DNA of 64,000 nt from assembly GCA_017651645.1 (NCBI GenBank), contig JAGCCO010000029.1, forward strand, positions 1 through 64,000. The letters are read 5' to 3'. Position numbers and translations under genes: made by a program. This document shows, in pieces, positions 7,022-15,160 of the stretch; the first letter of the stretch is position 1; the number at the start of each line of letters is the position of its first letter. The notes under the pieces were generated by a model. The model ran no database searches, had not been told where the DNA came from, and saw only the letters and a program-made list of their open reading frames with translations. The DNA comes from Bacteroidales bacterium. Lineage in GTDB: Bacteria; Bacteroidota; Bacteroidia; Bacteroidales; F082.

Positions 7022-7987
7022 TTATTCATTCACAGCGTCTGCCAACGCTTTCAACACCACATCAATCGAAGTTCCCGCAGCGTAGGTTGTGCCGCCTATC
7101 GTCACATCGTCACCCGTTACGGGTATGCAAGTCATATCGGTATCGTCCTCTGTGAAAGCACCCGTTCCCCCGTTTGTAAAGAACGTGTTGGTGTGTGTTT
7201 CGTACAGACCCAACTCACCATCGGAAACGCGGCGTGCGGGTACATACTCACGAACAATAACGCTTCCCTCGTAGATTTTGAAACCACGAAGCACGCACGT
7301 TGCGAACCGAGCCATACTGCCGCTGTCTTGCAGAGCAAAAAGGAACAAGTTTGTCGTGCAGTCTGTGTCGGTAAGCGTTGTCGTGATATTGTATATGTCC
7401 CCGTTTATATAGGTCAACACCTTGTTTATCAGTCTCAGTCGGTTACGGACACCCGTTGTGATACGCGGGTTGATGTTCAATGCCGCACCCGTTCGGAACT
7501 CGCCATATTCGGTTGCCTTGTAAACCGACAGAGCAATGCGTTGGTCGTTGCCATCCGCTCTTGTACCCGCACCGAAGATGTGTGGTGCTTGGCTTGTTAC
7601 GATTGAGTTCCATACGGTAAAGTCAATGTCAAAGCCGAATGTTGATGGGTTGGGTAGATAGCCCGTGTCAATATACTCTGCGCCGTGTGATACAATTCCC
7701 CTAATCTGCTCGTAGCCTTCGGGTAGGTCATAATCACGCTGTCCGCTTTTGATGAACCTTACGTCCGACTGCGCTTTTGTGTAGTAGTCGGAAAGGTCGG
7801 TCTCGTCAAGCTGCCAACCGCCCGCTGTATATTTATACGTCTTTTCGTCCGACTGTTGGAACACTTTCGTACCAACCTTGACATAACCTTTACCCGTCAA
7901 CGGGTTATAGACGGGAAGAGAGAGTCTTGCCGCCTCGTTTTCAACGGTTAGATACTTGCCACCGATTTCATTTACATTCAATTCCAT
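7022..7987 (-). CDS. Tail fibre protein with LamG-like domain
   Basis: A 321-aa protein. Residues about 1-100 are a phage tail-type leader (YYTKAQSDVRFIKSG). From about 105 there is a concanavalin/LamG-like jelly roll: SHGAEYIDTGYLPNPS at its start, and PARRVSDGELGLYETHTNTFFTNGGTGAF near its end, a pattern common in gut-phage adhesins. A C-terminal segment (VTIGGTTYAAGTSIDVVLKALADAVNE) resembles a trimerisation tip. Probably binds a surface glycan. The ATG at 7987 was preferred over a GTG at 7993. It follows the large DUF285 protein with an 11-bp gap. Confidence 0.75.
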   Translation of the reverse strand: MELNVNEIGGKYLTVENEAARLSLPVYNPLTGKGYVKVGTKVFQQSDEKTYKYTAGGWQLDETDLSDYYTKAQSDVRFIKSGQRDYDLPEGYEQIRGIVSHGAEYIDTGYLPNPSTFGFDIDFTVWNSIVTSQAPHIFGAGTRADGNDQRIALSVYKATEYGEFRTGAALNINPRITTGVRNRLRLINKVLTYINGDIYNITTTLTDTDCTTNLFLFALQDSGSMARFATCVLRGFKIYEGSVIVREYVPARRVSDGELGLYETHTNTFFTNGGTGAFTEDDTDMTCIPVTGDDVTIGGTTYAAGTSIDVVLKALADAVNE

Positions 7988-7998
7988 AACCACAAATT

Positions 7999-10236
7999 TT
8001 ATTCAGTTGTTGTTAAAGATACATTGATACTGTCCCCCGCCTTGGCTGCCAAAGCCGCAACCACATCGCTGTCTTGGGCGTATGCTTCATAGACGGAAGG
8101 TTTGAGTGTGATTTCGGTGTCTGCTGTTGCCGCATTTACAAGGTTGAGAACCGACTGTTTTGTCAACGGGCAATCCGCAAAGGAAATGGCTTCAACGTTC
8201 AGTTCGTCAACCACGATGTTAGCAAGTGCGAAACAGCCTTTGCAAATATCGGTTACATTAGTGCCACGCGGAATTGAAGGCATATAGAATGTTTCGAGAG
8301 CTGTGCAGTATTTTAAGAAGCCTATGAACCCGACAGACTCCATATCCGCGCTTGCTGTAAGACTCCACTTTCTTAAATCACCCAAGTTCACAAGGTATGG
8401 GTTCCACGCAAACATTTCTTCGAGCCTTGCGGCTGACGACATATCCCAATCCTCAACAAAAGATAGGTTGGTTTTTCTGTCGTTTATCACCCGTCCGATA
8501 AGTTCTATGTTCTCTAATTCAAGAGCGGTTATTTCTTCGGGCGGTAACGTTCCCGCGTAAATAACATTCTTGTTACGGTAGATTTTGTCGGTATCGCTGT
8601 CGAAGCGAATTTCGTTCAACTCTGCGTCGGTCAATCTATCCTCACTCGGGGACAGATAAGCGAACGTAAAGCGAAAGTTTGTGCATTTTCCAACATTCCA
8701 ACGTCCAAGTCCGTACAGCGTGTTGTCGCCAATATTCAGTGTTGAAAGAAATGTTCCGTTCAAAGCTGTCACGTTTTGGGTGTCCCAATTCATAATTGAA
8801 GATGAGATACCACGCATTGACAACGTTCCTCGGAAGAAGTTTTTAAGGTTCACACAAACAGATGTGATATTCCATTTACCTATATCGCCCACAAACTCAA
8901 GGCGGTAGTCACCCGAGAATTGCTCACGAAAATCCGCAACCTTTGACACATCCCAATCGGAAATGTCACCGATTGAATGAACAAACCACATTTTACTCAA
9001 TTCCGAGCGTTTGTTGCTTTCGGACAATGGAAAGTCAACCCGCCATGCGTCACCGAACTTCTTGAGTGAACCTAAAGAGTCCCCTCTGTATTCCTCAACC
9101 AAGCGTTGAATTGTACTGCCCGTCTGTGATATTTTACCGAATGTTACTTTGGAAAAATCAAGTTTCTTGCAGAATGCGTCATATATCCAACTGTTAGCGG
9201 GAACGTCCCTTACGTTGGTCGAATTGTTGACAGAGAACATTTGCCCGTAGGATGTAATGCGCTCGAAACTCCAATTTGCCATATAGATATAGCGAATTAC
9301 ATTGGTTGGCGGCACTACTTTTGTTTCGTTGTAGAATGTTGCTCGGAACAGTATATCGCCCGTACCGCTGTAATCGCCGATTGAATAGACAGCGAGAGAG
9401 TGGTGGGAAGCCAAAGCGTGTGTGTATTGCTCTAATTGGTAGGGTTTCTTTTCACACATTCTATTCCAATACTCGATTTCGCCTTCGTATTTTTCGGTGA
9501 TAGGGAAGCCGTTTTTTGATTTTACATCAACATCCGAATAATCAACAAAACCATAAACGTAGTCCACGTTGACAGAACCGTCACTGATATTTGGGGCGTT
9601 TACGACAACTGTCAATATAATCGTGTCGGAAAACTCACTTACTATTGTGTCGTTGCAGCGAACACGCATAGTTCCGTTTTCGTTCGCAATCTTCAAGACA
9701 GTGGTTTCAACAACACCGATGGTGTGAGTCACCCCCAAGTTAATAGTTAGGCCGTTCACTACAATCGTGTCGGCTGTTTCTGTGTCATATATTCCGCTGT
9801 AAGTCAATTCTACACTGCGGCAGAAATAACTTTTTTCGTGTTCGGGAAGAAAGTCCTTTTTAAACACCCCTTCTGTGAAGCTTAGACCACTTTCTATCTT
9901 TTCGTCCATCATGCCCCCCACAGCTTTCTGCAAACCATTGATTTGTGCTTGCAAACGGCTTATCGCTTCCGTATAGCCGCGCTGTGCGATGATGGCAGAG
10001 TTCATTGACTCCATCTCAACATTATCGGGTTGCATTTTGAACCTTCCCGTTTCAGCGTCTGCCACATTGTTCTTGTTATATATGTAGTATCGTCCGTCGT
10101 CGGGACACCAACATCCGTACACGGGTGGCATAACTGCGTCATTGGCGGCCAACATTTCCGCCTTTGTCATTGTAAAACGACTGTCAATAGGCTTTGCCAC
10201 GCCCATCGTGAAATCCAAATTCAAAGGAATACCCAT
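7999..10236 (-). CDS. Tail-fibre protein with DUF285/BspA-like repeats
   Basis: A 745-aa protein. The N-terminal 100 residues look like a tail-attachment segment with a short coiled coil. A beta-rich middle follows. From about residue 300 there are repeated units of the DUF285/BspA-like type (ISDWDVSKVADF, IGKWNITSV, MNWDTQNVTAL, LGRWNVGKCTNF, VEDWDMSSAARL), known from bacterial surface proteins and from phage tails. This marks it as an adhesin or receptor-binding protein. It has a canonical Shine-Dalgarno sequence (10245-10251, minus strand, 8 nt from ATG), unusual in this genome. Confidence 0.8.
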   Translation of the reverse strand: MGIPLNLDFTMGVAKPIDSRFTMTKAEMLAANDAVMPPVYGCWCPDDGRYYIYNKNNVADAETGRFKMQPDNVEMESMNSAIIAQRGYTEAISRLQAQINGLQKAVGGMMDEKIESGLSFTEGVFKKDFLPEHEKSYFCRSVELTYSGIYDTETADTIVVNGLTINLGVTHTIGVVETTVLKIANENGTMRVRCNDTIVSEFSDTIILTVVVNAPNISDGSVNVDYVYGFVDYSDVDVKSKNGFPITEKYEGEIEYWNRMCEKKPYQLEQYTHALASHHSLAVYSIGDYSGTGDILFRATFYNETKVVPPTNVIRYIYMANWSFERITSYGQMFSVNNSTNVRDVPANSWIYDAFCKKLDFSKVTFGKISQTGSTIQRLVEEYRGDSLGSLKKFGDAWRVDFPLSESNKRSELSKMWFVHSIGDISDWDVSKVADFREQFSGDYRLEFVGDIGKWNITSVCVNLKNFFRGTLSMRGISSSIMNWDTQNVTALNGTFLSTLNIGDNTLYGLGRWNVGKCTNFRFTFAYLSPSEDRLTDAELNEIRFDSDTDKIYRNKNVIYAGTLPPEEITALELENIELIGRVINDRKTNLSFVEDWDMSSAARLEEMFAWNPYLVNLGDLRKWSLTASADMESVGFIGFLKYCTALETFYMPSIPRGTNVTDICKGCFALANIVVDELNVEAISFADCPLTKQSVLNLVNAATADTEITLKPSVYEAYAQDSDVVAALAAKAGDSINVSLTTTE

Positions 10237-10249
10237 AATCTAACCCTCC

Positions 10250-11137
10250 TTAATATTGAAATTTGTACTTAAAGTTATTGCAAGTCAGCGCGTCGTCCGA
10301 CCGATAGACATAGTAGTCTGTACCGTTGACTGTCAGTTCGGAACGAGTCCAACCACTGATGTTCTCATACCCGTTCGGGTCGAGAATGTGTTGCAGAACG
10401 CCGTAGCTCTTCGGATAGGCGAAAATGCCGTGCTGTGCTGTGGCTGTGTACGCCCATTCTTTGTTCCCTTTGCCCTCGATGACCTCAGTGAGCCCCGTGA
10501 TAACAGCGGCTGTGATTTCGTCATTGGTCACACCACGGTAGTACGGATAGACAAACGTAAACGCTATGGTGTTCGTGGTTACAGTACCCGCGGGCAGTGG
10601 TGTCTTGTAGTCATTCCCGTCAGCGTCTTTCGGCTGAACACCCGCAGCGTAGTCAATCTCGCCTTGGTAGCTTGTCTTGCTTTCCGATACGGTCTCAGTG
10701 ACGCTGCTACCCGAAAGAGTGTCACCCGCAAGTCTGTATTCCGTGGCCGCACCACTTCGGTACGGGCTTTCGGCTGTGTACTGCGGGCTGATAGAGCCTC
10801 GGTTCAGCGCAAGTGTGAACGTTACTTGATGTGTTGTTCCCTTTTTGAAGGTCTTTGTGGTCGGTGATATGCTCAGCGTGGCCGACGGGTTGGTCAGTGT
10901 CGGCTTCTCAACGGGGTGAAGCATTTCCTTGACAATGCTGTCGATGTCGTCACCCGCATTTATCTCATCCCCTACTGCTATTCCGCCGACAGTCCTTGTC
11001 GCCGTGTACGATGTTTTAATCTTGCTTTCCTTGATGGCGAAACGCTTCACGTTGCCATTCTTCACACCAAGCAAGGTTGAGTCACTTTCGTTATAAGTGT
11101 CGGTGTCGTAAGTTGCTATTTTCTTTTTTGTTCCCAT
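10250..11137 (-). CDS. Tail-associated structural protein
   Basis: A 295-aa, Thr/Ser-rich beta protein. A short N-terminal segment (TLLGVKNGNVKRFAI) resembles tail-fibre head domains. A region at 85-190 resembles an immunoglobulin-like fold (LSISPTTKTFKKGTTHQVTFTLALNRG), and the C-terminal half contains many aromatic residues. It lies directly upstream of the DUF285 fibre protein in the same operon. Specific function unknown. Confidence 0.6.
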   Translation of the reverse strand: MGTKKKIATYDTDTYNESDSTLLGVKNGNVKRFAIKESKIKTSYTATRTVGGIAVGDEINAGDDIDSIVKEMLHPVEKPTLTNPSATLSISPTTKTFKKGTTHQVTFTLALNRGSISPQYTAESPYRSGAATEYRLAGDTLSGSSVTETVSESKTSYQGEIDYAAGVQPKDADGNDYKTPLPAGTVTTNTIAFTFVYPYYRGVTNDEITAAVITGLTEVIEGKGNKEWAYTATAQHGIFAYPKSYGVLQHILDPNGYENISGWTRSELTVNGTDYYVYRSDDALTCNNFKYKFQY

Positions 11138-11141
11138 AATG

Positions 11142-11321
11142 CTATTCGATTATAGAGTTATCATTTTCGTCCGCAAGTTCTATATCGTTCTCGTCAACGA
11201 GATAGACGCTGTAATCCACATCCCCGCCCGTGTCGAGAATGTCTTCGTCACCATACCCCGCGATAATCAGCCACGGCTCGGTGTAGATGGGTTCTAATAT
11301 GTCAATCGTAATCAGTTCCAT
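11142..11321 (-). CDS. Small acidic protein
   Basis: A 59-aa acidic protein (MELITIDILEPIYTEPWLII, then many Asp/Glu). ATG at 11321, stop TAG at 11142-11144. It lies between two tail genes with gaps of 1 and 4 bp, strong positional support for a real gene. Unknown function; possibly a small tail component. Confidence 0.65.
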   Translation of the reverse strand: MELITIDILEPIYTEPWLIIAGYGDEDILDTGGDVDYSVYLVDENDIELADENDNSIIE

Positions 11322-11322
11322 A

Positions 11323-11622
11323 TCAAGAAGCCACTGCGTAGTCTGCCGAGATTGGATTTAAGTTCGCCGACACCTTGTAGTACACGTTCGCATTCGGTAT
11401 CACCTTTGTAATCGGAACGTTAAGGTGCGGTGCGTGCATAAGGTCGATGTACCCCGCAAGTGCGTAAGGTTTCTTGTCATCGTCGTCGTTGGCGGAATAA
11501 ATCTCAACCACGTTTTTCTTGTCGCTTTCGGGAAACATTATGTCGAGTTGGAACGCACCGTTCGGCTTGAACCACTCGCTCTCAAATCTCTTTCCCTTCT
11601 GTGTGAATGTCAAAGCTGCCAT
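11323..11622 (-). CDS. Small structural protein of the tail-fibre operon
   Basis: A 99-aa beta-rich protein (MAALTFTQKGKRFESEWF). It ends with VYYKVSANLNPISADYAVAS. No recognised family. Tight spacing to its neighbours (1 bp and 4 bp) places it in the minus-strand tail operon. A minor tail or baseplate component is likely from context. Confidence 0.6.
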   Translation of the reverse strand: MAALTFTQKGKRFESEWFKPNGAFQLDIMFPESDKKNVVEIYSANDDDDKKPYALAGYIDLMHAPHLNVPITKVIPNANVYYKVSANLNPISADYAVAS

Positions 11623-11626
11623 AGTC

Positions 11627-11995
11627 TTAGTTTTTTATTTGTTCAACTTTCTCTACGCCCAATATGGTCTCCCCTTCGTAAAGGATGTGTTTGTCGCCTT
11701 GTTTCGGTCGGTAGTCAAGTTCGTAGTAATCGTAAGTCCCGTCACCGAACTCGACTCTGTAAACCCTTTTTGTCGGGGTGCAAGAAGACAGCAGAAGGAC
11801 AACGAAGGCCAACCGCATAACAAAGTCTTTGCACGCAAACTCGCTCACCACCCGTTTGAAACGTCCGCTGTTCGGGCAGCTCACCAATGTCGGCTTGCCT
11901 TCCAAACTTAGATTTTCATGTTTGGTGTCGAACACACCAAGGCCGCACTCACCGCACGTATGCCTTACTATTTCCGTGTCTTTCTTTCTTGCCAT
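11627..11995 (-). CDS. Zinc-ribbon-like segment joined to lipoprotein-type segment
   Basis: A 122-aa open frame made of two unlike parts. Residues 1-59 are soluble and carry CGEC and a later Cys pair, as in small zinc-binding phage proteins. Met60 (codon at 11818) opens a perfect lipoprotein signal: MRLAFVVLLLSSC, with lipobox LSSC, then a beta-rich tail (VYRVEFGDGTYDYYELDYRPKQGD). Internal initiation at Met60 would give a 63-aa outer-membrane lipoprotein, suited to an o-spanin role in this lysis operon. Whether both products are made is unknown. Confidence 0.65.
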   Translation of the reverse strand: MARKKDTEIVRHTCGECGLGVFDTKHENLSLEGKPTLVSCPNSGRFKRVVSEFACKDFVMRLAFVVLLLSSCTPTKRVYRVEFGDGTYDYYELDYRPKQGDKHILYEGETILGVEKVEQIKN

Positions 11996-12006
11996 GTCTT
12001 ATTTTT

Positions 12007-12047
12007 TTTAAAAAAGTTCGGGGGGTTACTATGCTTCGCCCCCCAAA
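12007..12047 (-). terminator. Minus-strand terminator downstream of the tRNA
   Basis: Read on the minus strand: a 9-bp stem (six G-C pairs, one G-U, two A-T) with a 13-nt loop, then C and six T. It ends transcripts of the lysis genes and tRNA and would need readthrough for the tail genes beyond. Confidence 0.8.
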
Positions 12048-12073
12048 CCCCCGATTTATCAAAGAGTTATTAG

Positions 12074-12145
12074 TAGCGGCGGATGGAATTGCACCACCGA
12101 CCTCGAGCCTATGACACTCGCGAGCTACTTCTGCTCCACGCCGCA
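12074..12145 (-). tRNA. tRNA-Met-like, anticodon CAT, atypical loops
   Basis: A 72-nt cloverleaf can be drawn: acceptor stem of six pairs plus a U-U mismatch at 1-72, D stem GAGC/GCTC, anticodon stem CGAGT/GCTCG with loop GTCATAG (anticodon CAT), variable AGGTC, T stem GGTGG/CCATC, discriminator A then CTA. The GTGGAGCAG and GTAGCTCG parts match bacterial initiator tRNA. The D loop (AGAAGTA) lacks the GG pair and the T loop (TGCAATT) lacks TTC, so the usual D-T loop contact is missing. The anticodon stem lacks the three G-C pairs of initiators. Confidence 0.7.
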
Positions 12146-12147
12146 GT

Positions 12148-12166
12148 ATTCCCGCCGAAGCGGGTT
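12148..12166 (-). other. Hairpin before the tRNA
   Basis: CCCGC-TTCG-GCGGG on the minus strand, immediately upstream of the tRNA 5' end. It may mark an RNA processing site. Confidence 0.55.
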
Positions 12167-12190
12167 GTGAAAAAAATACAGTCAATGAAC

Positions 12191-12292
12191 CTATCTTAGA
12201 TGGTCTCGCATATCGTTGTCGATATGTTCCGACAGCATAAACGCCATCACGACCAACAGCAGAATGACAGCCGCTAAAGTCAGCAGAGTCAT
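12191..12292 (-). CDS. Very small single-span membrane protein
   Basis: A 33-aa peptide (MTLLTLAAVILLLVVMAFML, then SEHIDNDMRDHLR). One transmembrane helix with a short charged tail. It overlaps the end of the preceding 68-aa membrane protein gene by 4 bp (ATGA-type coupling), which supports translation. In a lysis operon, a small holin or antiholin partner is plausible. Confidence 0.6.
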   Translation of the reverse strand: MTLLTLAAVILLLVVMAFMLSEHIDNDMRDHLR

Positions 12293-12495
12293 TTGAACAA
12301 CTTTTTAAGCAAGTATTCCTTAATCGGTTTGTATGCGAACACGCAAACCAAAGCCACGGCAAGGGCGAAAATGTAATGTCCGTCACTGATTAGGTAGCCG
12401 ACACCGCCCACAGCGGCCATGACCGAAAGCATAAAGACCATCAAACCCGACAGCCCACGCCACAATTCCTTGTACCATTTGTTTTCCATAATCAT
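12289..12495 (-). CDS. Small membrane protein, holin-like
   Basis: A 68-aa protein with two hydrophobic segments (about 16-35 and 42-55) and a basic end (KEYLLKKLFK). Size, topology and place next to the larger holin-family gene and upstream of the endolysin gene fit a second holin or antiholin. Met3 (codon at 12489) is an alternative start. No sequence-specific family was recognised. Confidence 0.65.
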   Translation of the reverse strand: MIMENKWYKELWRGLSGLMVFMLSVMAAVGGVGYLISDGHYIFALAVALVCVFAYKPIKEYLLKKLFK

Positions 12496-12557
12496 TTGTT
12501 TTTAGGTTTTCTTTTTGTGGAACGCTTAGTCCCACCACATTTTTTACCACACATAAC

Positions 12558-13055
12558 TTATTGGTTTTTAGGTTTATCCTTATCCGCCATCTTTTCCAAG
12601 TCTATATTGAAATGTCGGGCGGTCTTGTCAATCATCACCTTCTGCAACAGCTTCCAAAACATTGAGTCGGCTTCGTCACGGCAACTGCTCTCGTTTTCCA
12701 TTATCGACCACGCTTGCTCGAAACAGATTATGCCCGTCACGATGTAACTCAGCGGAATGTCAACGAACACGAACACCCACTTCTCGGCCATGAACGCCAA
12801 GATGATAAGCGCAAGCCTTGACGGAATTGTCGAGCGAACCAACTTGCCGAAGGCGAAGCTGCTGAACTTCGACTCATCGGACTTGTCGGGATATTTCTCA
12901 TGCACCCGCTTACCTAATCGGTAGGCCGTGTATGCGTCATACACGATAAAGACTGTCGCCACTATGATAAGGGGGAATGTGGGGTCGAACACCGCCACGA
13001 ACCAACCGACAGCACCGCCCACAAGATTGAAGATATGTTTCCAAATGTCGTGCAT
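12558..13055 (-). CDS. Phage holin-family protein
   Basis: A 165-aa membrane protein with hydrophobic segments around 8-22, 26-45, 80-98 and 98-115, and a charged C-terminus (ADKDKPKNQ). This matches the larger holin family found in Bacteroidetes phages and prophages, which form inner-membrane lesions that release endolysin. It is the first gene of the minus-strand operon. The -7 element TACATTTG lies 20 bp upstream of the start. Confidence 0.75.
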   Translation of the reverse strand: MHDIWKHIFNLVGGAVGWFVAVFDPTFPLIIVATVFIVYDAYTAYRLGKRVHEKYPDKSDESKFSSFAFGKLVRSTIPSRLALIILAFMAEKWVFVFVDIPLSYIVTGIICFEQAWSIMENESSCRDEADSMFWKLLQKVMIDKTARHFNIDLEKMADKDKPKNQ

Positions 13056-13074
13056 ACAACCAAATCTTAACAGC

Positions 13075-13139
13075 CAAATGTAACCCCATTTCGCTTTCCG
13101 TACACGTCTTTTTACAAACAGAACCCCGTTTGTGCATAA
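13075..13139 (-). promoter_or_regulatory. Promoter of lysis/tail operon with TTATGCACA site
   Basis: Minus-strand -7 element TACATTTG at 13082-13075. The 9-mer TTATGCACA reads on the minus strand at 13139-13131, preceded by the same AAAAG as at 3145-3149. It lies 48 nt from the -7 element, 21 nt (about two helical turns) more than the 27 nt seen at the other two copies. It may also serve the divergent terminase operon. Confidence 0.65.
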
Positions 13140-13165
13140 CTTTTCCCCGCCCCTTCAAGGAACAT

Positions 13166-13206
13166 ACCTATTTTAGTAGCCTAAAAGCATAAACGCCTAC
13201 ATAGGT
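13166..13206. promoter_or_regulatory. Nested inverted repeats in the divergent control region
   Basis: ACCTAT (13166-13171) pairs with ATAGGT (13201-13206), and inside it TTTTAG pairs with CTAAAA around 4 nt (13171-13186). Located between the lysis and terminase operons. Operator or RNA leader possible. Confidence 0.45.
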
Positions 13207-13257
13207 TTAGAAGGGTATGCGGACGTAATATTTTCATAAACTTTTAAAAATGTTGAT

Positions 13258-13875
13258 ATGGCAAAACCAAAGTACGACTACGACGGTGTTGAGTTCTATT
13301 CCAAAATCCAAGACTACGCCACACAAGGCTTGAATGACGCGGAAATCGCTGACTATCTTGAAATTGACGAGCACGTCTTCAACAAGATGAAGCTCGGCAA
13401 GTACGAAGGTTGGAACAAAGAAGAGAACGAAAGGCGGTCTGCCCTAATATCGCAAGTCTTAGCACGGGGACGGAAGCGCATTATCGGTGCTCTGCGTGGC
13501 ACATACATTCGGGCGGCATTGGGTAAAATCAAGCCCCGCTCAAAAACAATCAAATACATAGAGGAAAGGTGCGAGTGCGGTGGCGACCCCGACTGCGAAA
13601 TCTGCGGCGGCACGGGCAGAGTGGTTCGTTCCGACAAATGGATAACCCTTGAGACCGAAGCCGAGAGCGCACCGAATATGCAAGCAATCGCAACGCTGCT
13701 CTACCACCACGACCCCGAATGGCGGAAGATTGAGCGCAAACAAGACGAAGACGCTAAGGACGTTCCCGAGGACGTTGAGAAGGGTATCAACATCGAAGAT
13801 TGGATAAACCAAGAATTGAAGGCCAAAGACGATATGGCCGAGACTGAAACTGACAACGATGATACAAACGGCTGA
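13258..13875 (+). CDS. Terminase small subunit
   Basis: A 205-aa protein. The N-terminal 60 residues carry a helix-turn-helix (GLNDAEIADYLEIDEHVFNKMK), as expected for packaging-site recognition. A zinc-knuckle-like CxCx6CxxC segment is at about 110-120 (CECGGDPDCEICGGTG), and the C-terminus is acidic. The gene overlaps the large terminase gene by 17 bp, the classic packaging pair. It would recognise phage DNA and stimulate the large subunit. Confidence 0.85.
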   Translation: MAKPKYDYDGVEFYSKIQDYATQGLNDAEIADYLEIDEHVFNKMKLGKYEGWNKEENERRSALISQVLARGRKRIIGALRGTYIRAALGKIKPRSKTIKYIEERCECGGDPDCEICGGTGRVVRSDKWITLETEAESAPNMQAIATLLYHHDPEWRKIERKQDEDAKDVPEDVEKGINIEDWINQELKAKDDMAETETDNDDTNG

Positions 13876-15160
13876 GACATACTATCCGCTATACAACGAT
13901 AAAGACCACTTTATCATTCTCATCACGGGCGGGCGTGGTAGCGGCAAGTCGTTTTCCGCCTCAACCTTCATAGAACGGCTCACCTTCGAGATGGGAAAGG
14001 ATGAAGCGGGTGCCAAGGTTAACCACCAAATTCTATACAGCCGCTACACGATGGTTTCGGCAGCGGTTTCCGTTATCCCCGAGTTCATGGAAAAGATACA
14101 GCTTGACGGAACGAGCAAGTATTTCAAGACCACACGCACAGACGTTATCAACCGCTCAACGGGCGCACGCATAATGTTCCGTGGTATCAAGACAAGCTCG
14201 GGCAACCAAACGGCAAGGCTGAAATCAATACACGGGCTCACAACCTTCGTCTGTGACGAGGCTGAGGAATGGACGGACGAGACCGACTTCGAGCGCATAA
14301 TGCTGTCAATCCGTCAAAAGGGAATACAGAACCGCATTATAATCATAATGAACCCCGCAGACAGCAACCACTTCATCTACCAAAAATACATTAAGGACAC
14401 ACATAAGATTGTCGAGTACGATGGCGTACCCGTGCAGATAAGCACACACCCGAACGTTCTGCATATCCACACATCATACCTTGGCAACATACAGCACTTG
14501 TCCGAAGAGTTCCTAAAGGAAATACGGACGATGAAGGAGACCAACCCCGAAAGGTACGCCCATGTCGTGATGGGTCAGTGGGCTGACGTGGCGGAAGGCG
14601 CAATCTTCAAGAAATGGGGTATCGTTAAAGAGTTCCCCGACTACGCTGACAAGGTGGGTGTCGGTCTTGACTTCGGTTACACGCACGACCCGTCTGCTGC
14701 TGTCCGCTGCGGCATTGTTGGCAACGACCTATACATAGACGAACTGTTCTACAAGACGGGTATGCTCGCTTCCGACTTGATACGAGAACTGAAAAAGACG
14801 GGCGGTTTTGTCTATTCCGACAGCGCAGACCCGAGACTTATCGACGAGATAATGCTTGGCGGTGTGCTCATCTATCCCGTGCAGAAGGGCGGCGGCTCTA
14901 TCATTGCGGGTATTGAGCGAATGCTTGACTTTGACCATATCTACGTAACGGAAAAAAGTTATAACTTGCAGAACGAATTACGAAACTATGTTTGGGCGCA
15001 AGATAAGAACGGGAACTACATAAACGAACCCGAGGACGCGAACAACCATGCGATAGACGCTGTTCGGTACTATGTGCTTGCCCGAATATTGGGAAGAGTG
15101 GTGATTAAGAACGCCGACAAGGGTGCGGCAAAAAAGACTAATAATATTGATTGGATATGA
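13859..15160 (+). CDS. Terminase large subunit
   Basis: A 433-aa packaging motor and nuclease. The Walker A motif GGRGSGKS is at 24-31, Walker B with catalytic Glu in VCDEAEEW (131-138), and a coupling segment IIIMNPADSN at 161-170. The RNase H-like nuclease half shows GLDFGYTHDPSA (Asp271), YSDSADP (Asp321) and a C-terminal HAIDAVRY. The type resembles PBSX/SPP1-group terminases, suggesting headful packaging, consistent with a circularly permuted genome. Length is normal for the family. Confidence 0.95.
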   Translation: MIQTAETYYPLYNDKDHFIILITGGRGSGKSFSASTFIERLTFEMGKDEAGAKVNHQILYSRYTMVSAAVSVIPEFMEKIQLDGTSKYFKTTRTDVINRSTGARIMFRGIKTSSGNQTARLKSIHGLTTFVCDEAEEWTDETDFERIMLSIRQKGIQNRIIIIMNPADSNHFIYQKYIKDTHKIVEYDGVPVQISTHPNVLHIHTSYLGNIQHLSEEFLKEIRTMKETNPERYAHVVMGQWADVAEGAIFKKWGIVKEFPDYADKVGVGLDFGYTHDPSAAVRCGIVGNDLYIDELFYKTGMLASDLIRELKKTGGFVYSDSADPRLIDEIMLGGVLIYPVQKGGGSIIAGIERMLDFDHIYVTEKSYNLQNELRNYVWAQDKNGNYINEPEDANNHAIDAVRYYVLARILGRVVIKNADKGAAKKTNNIDWI

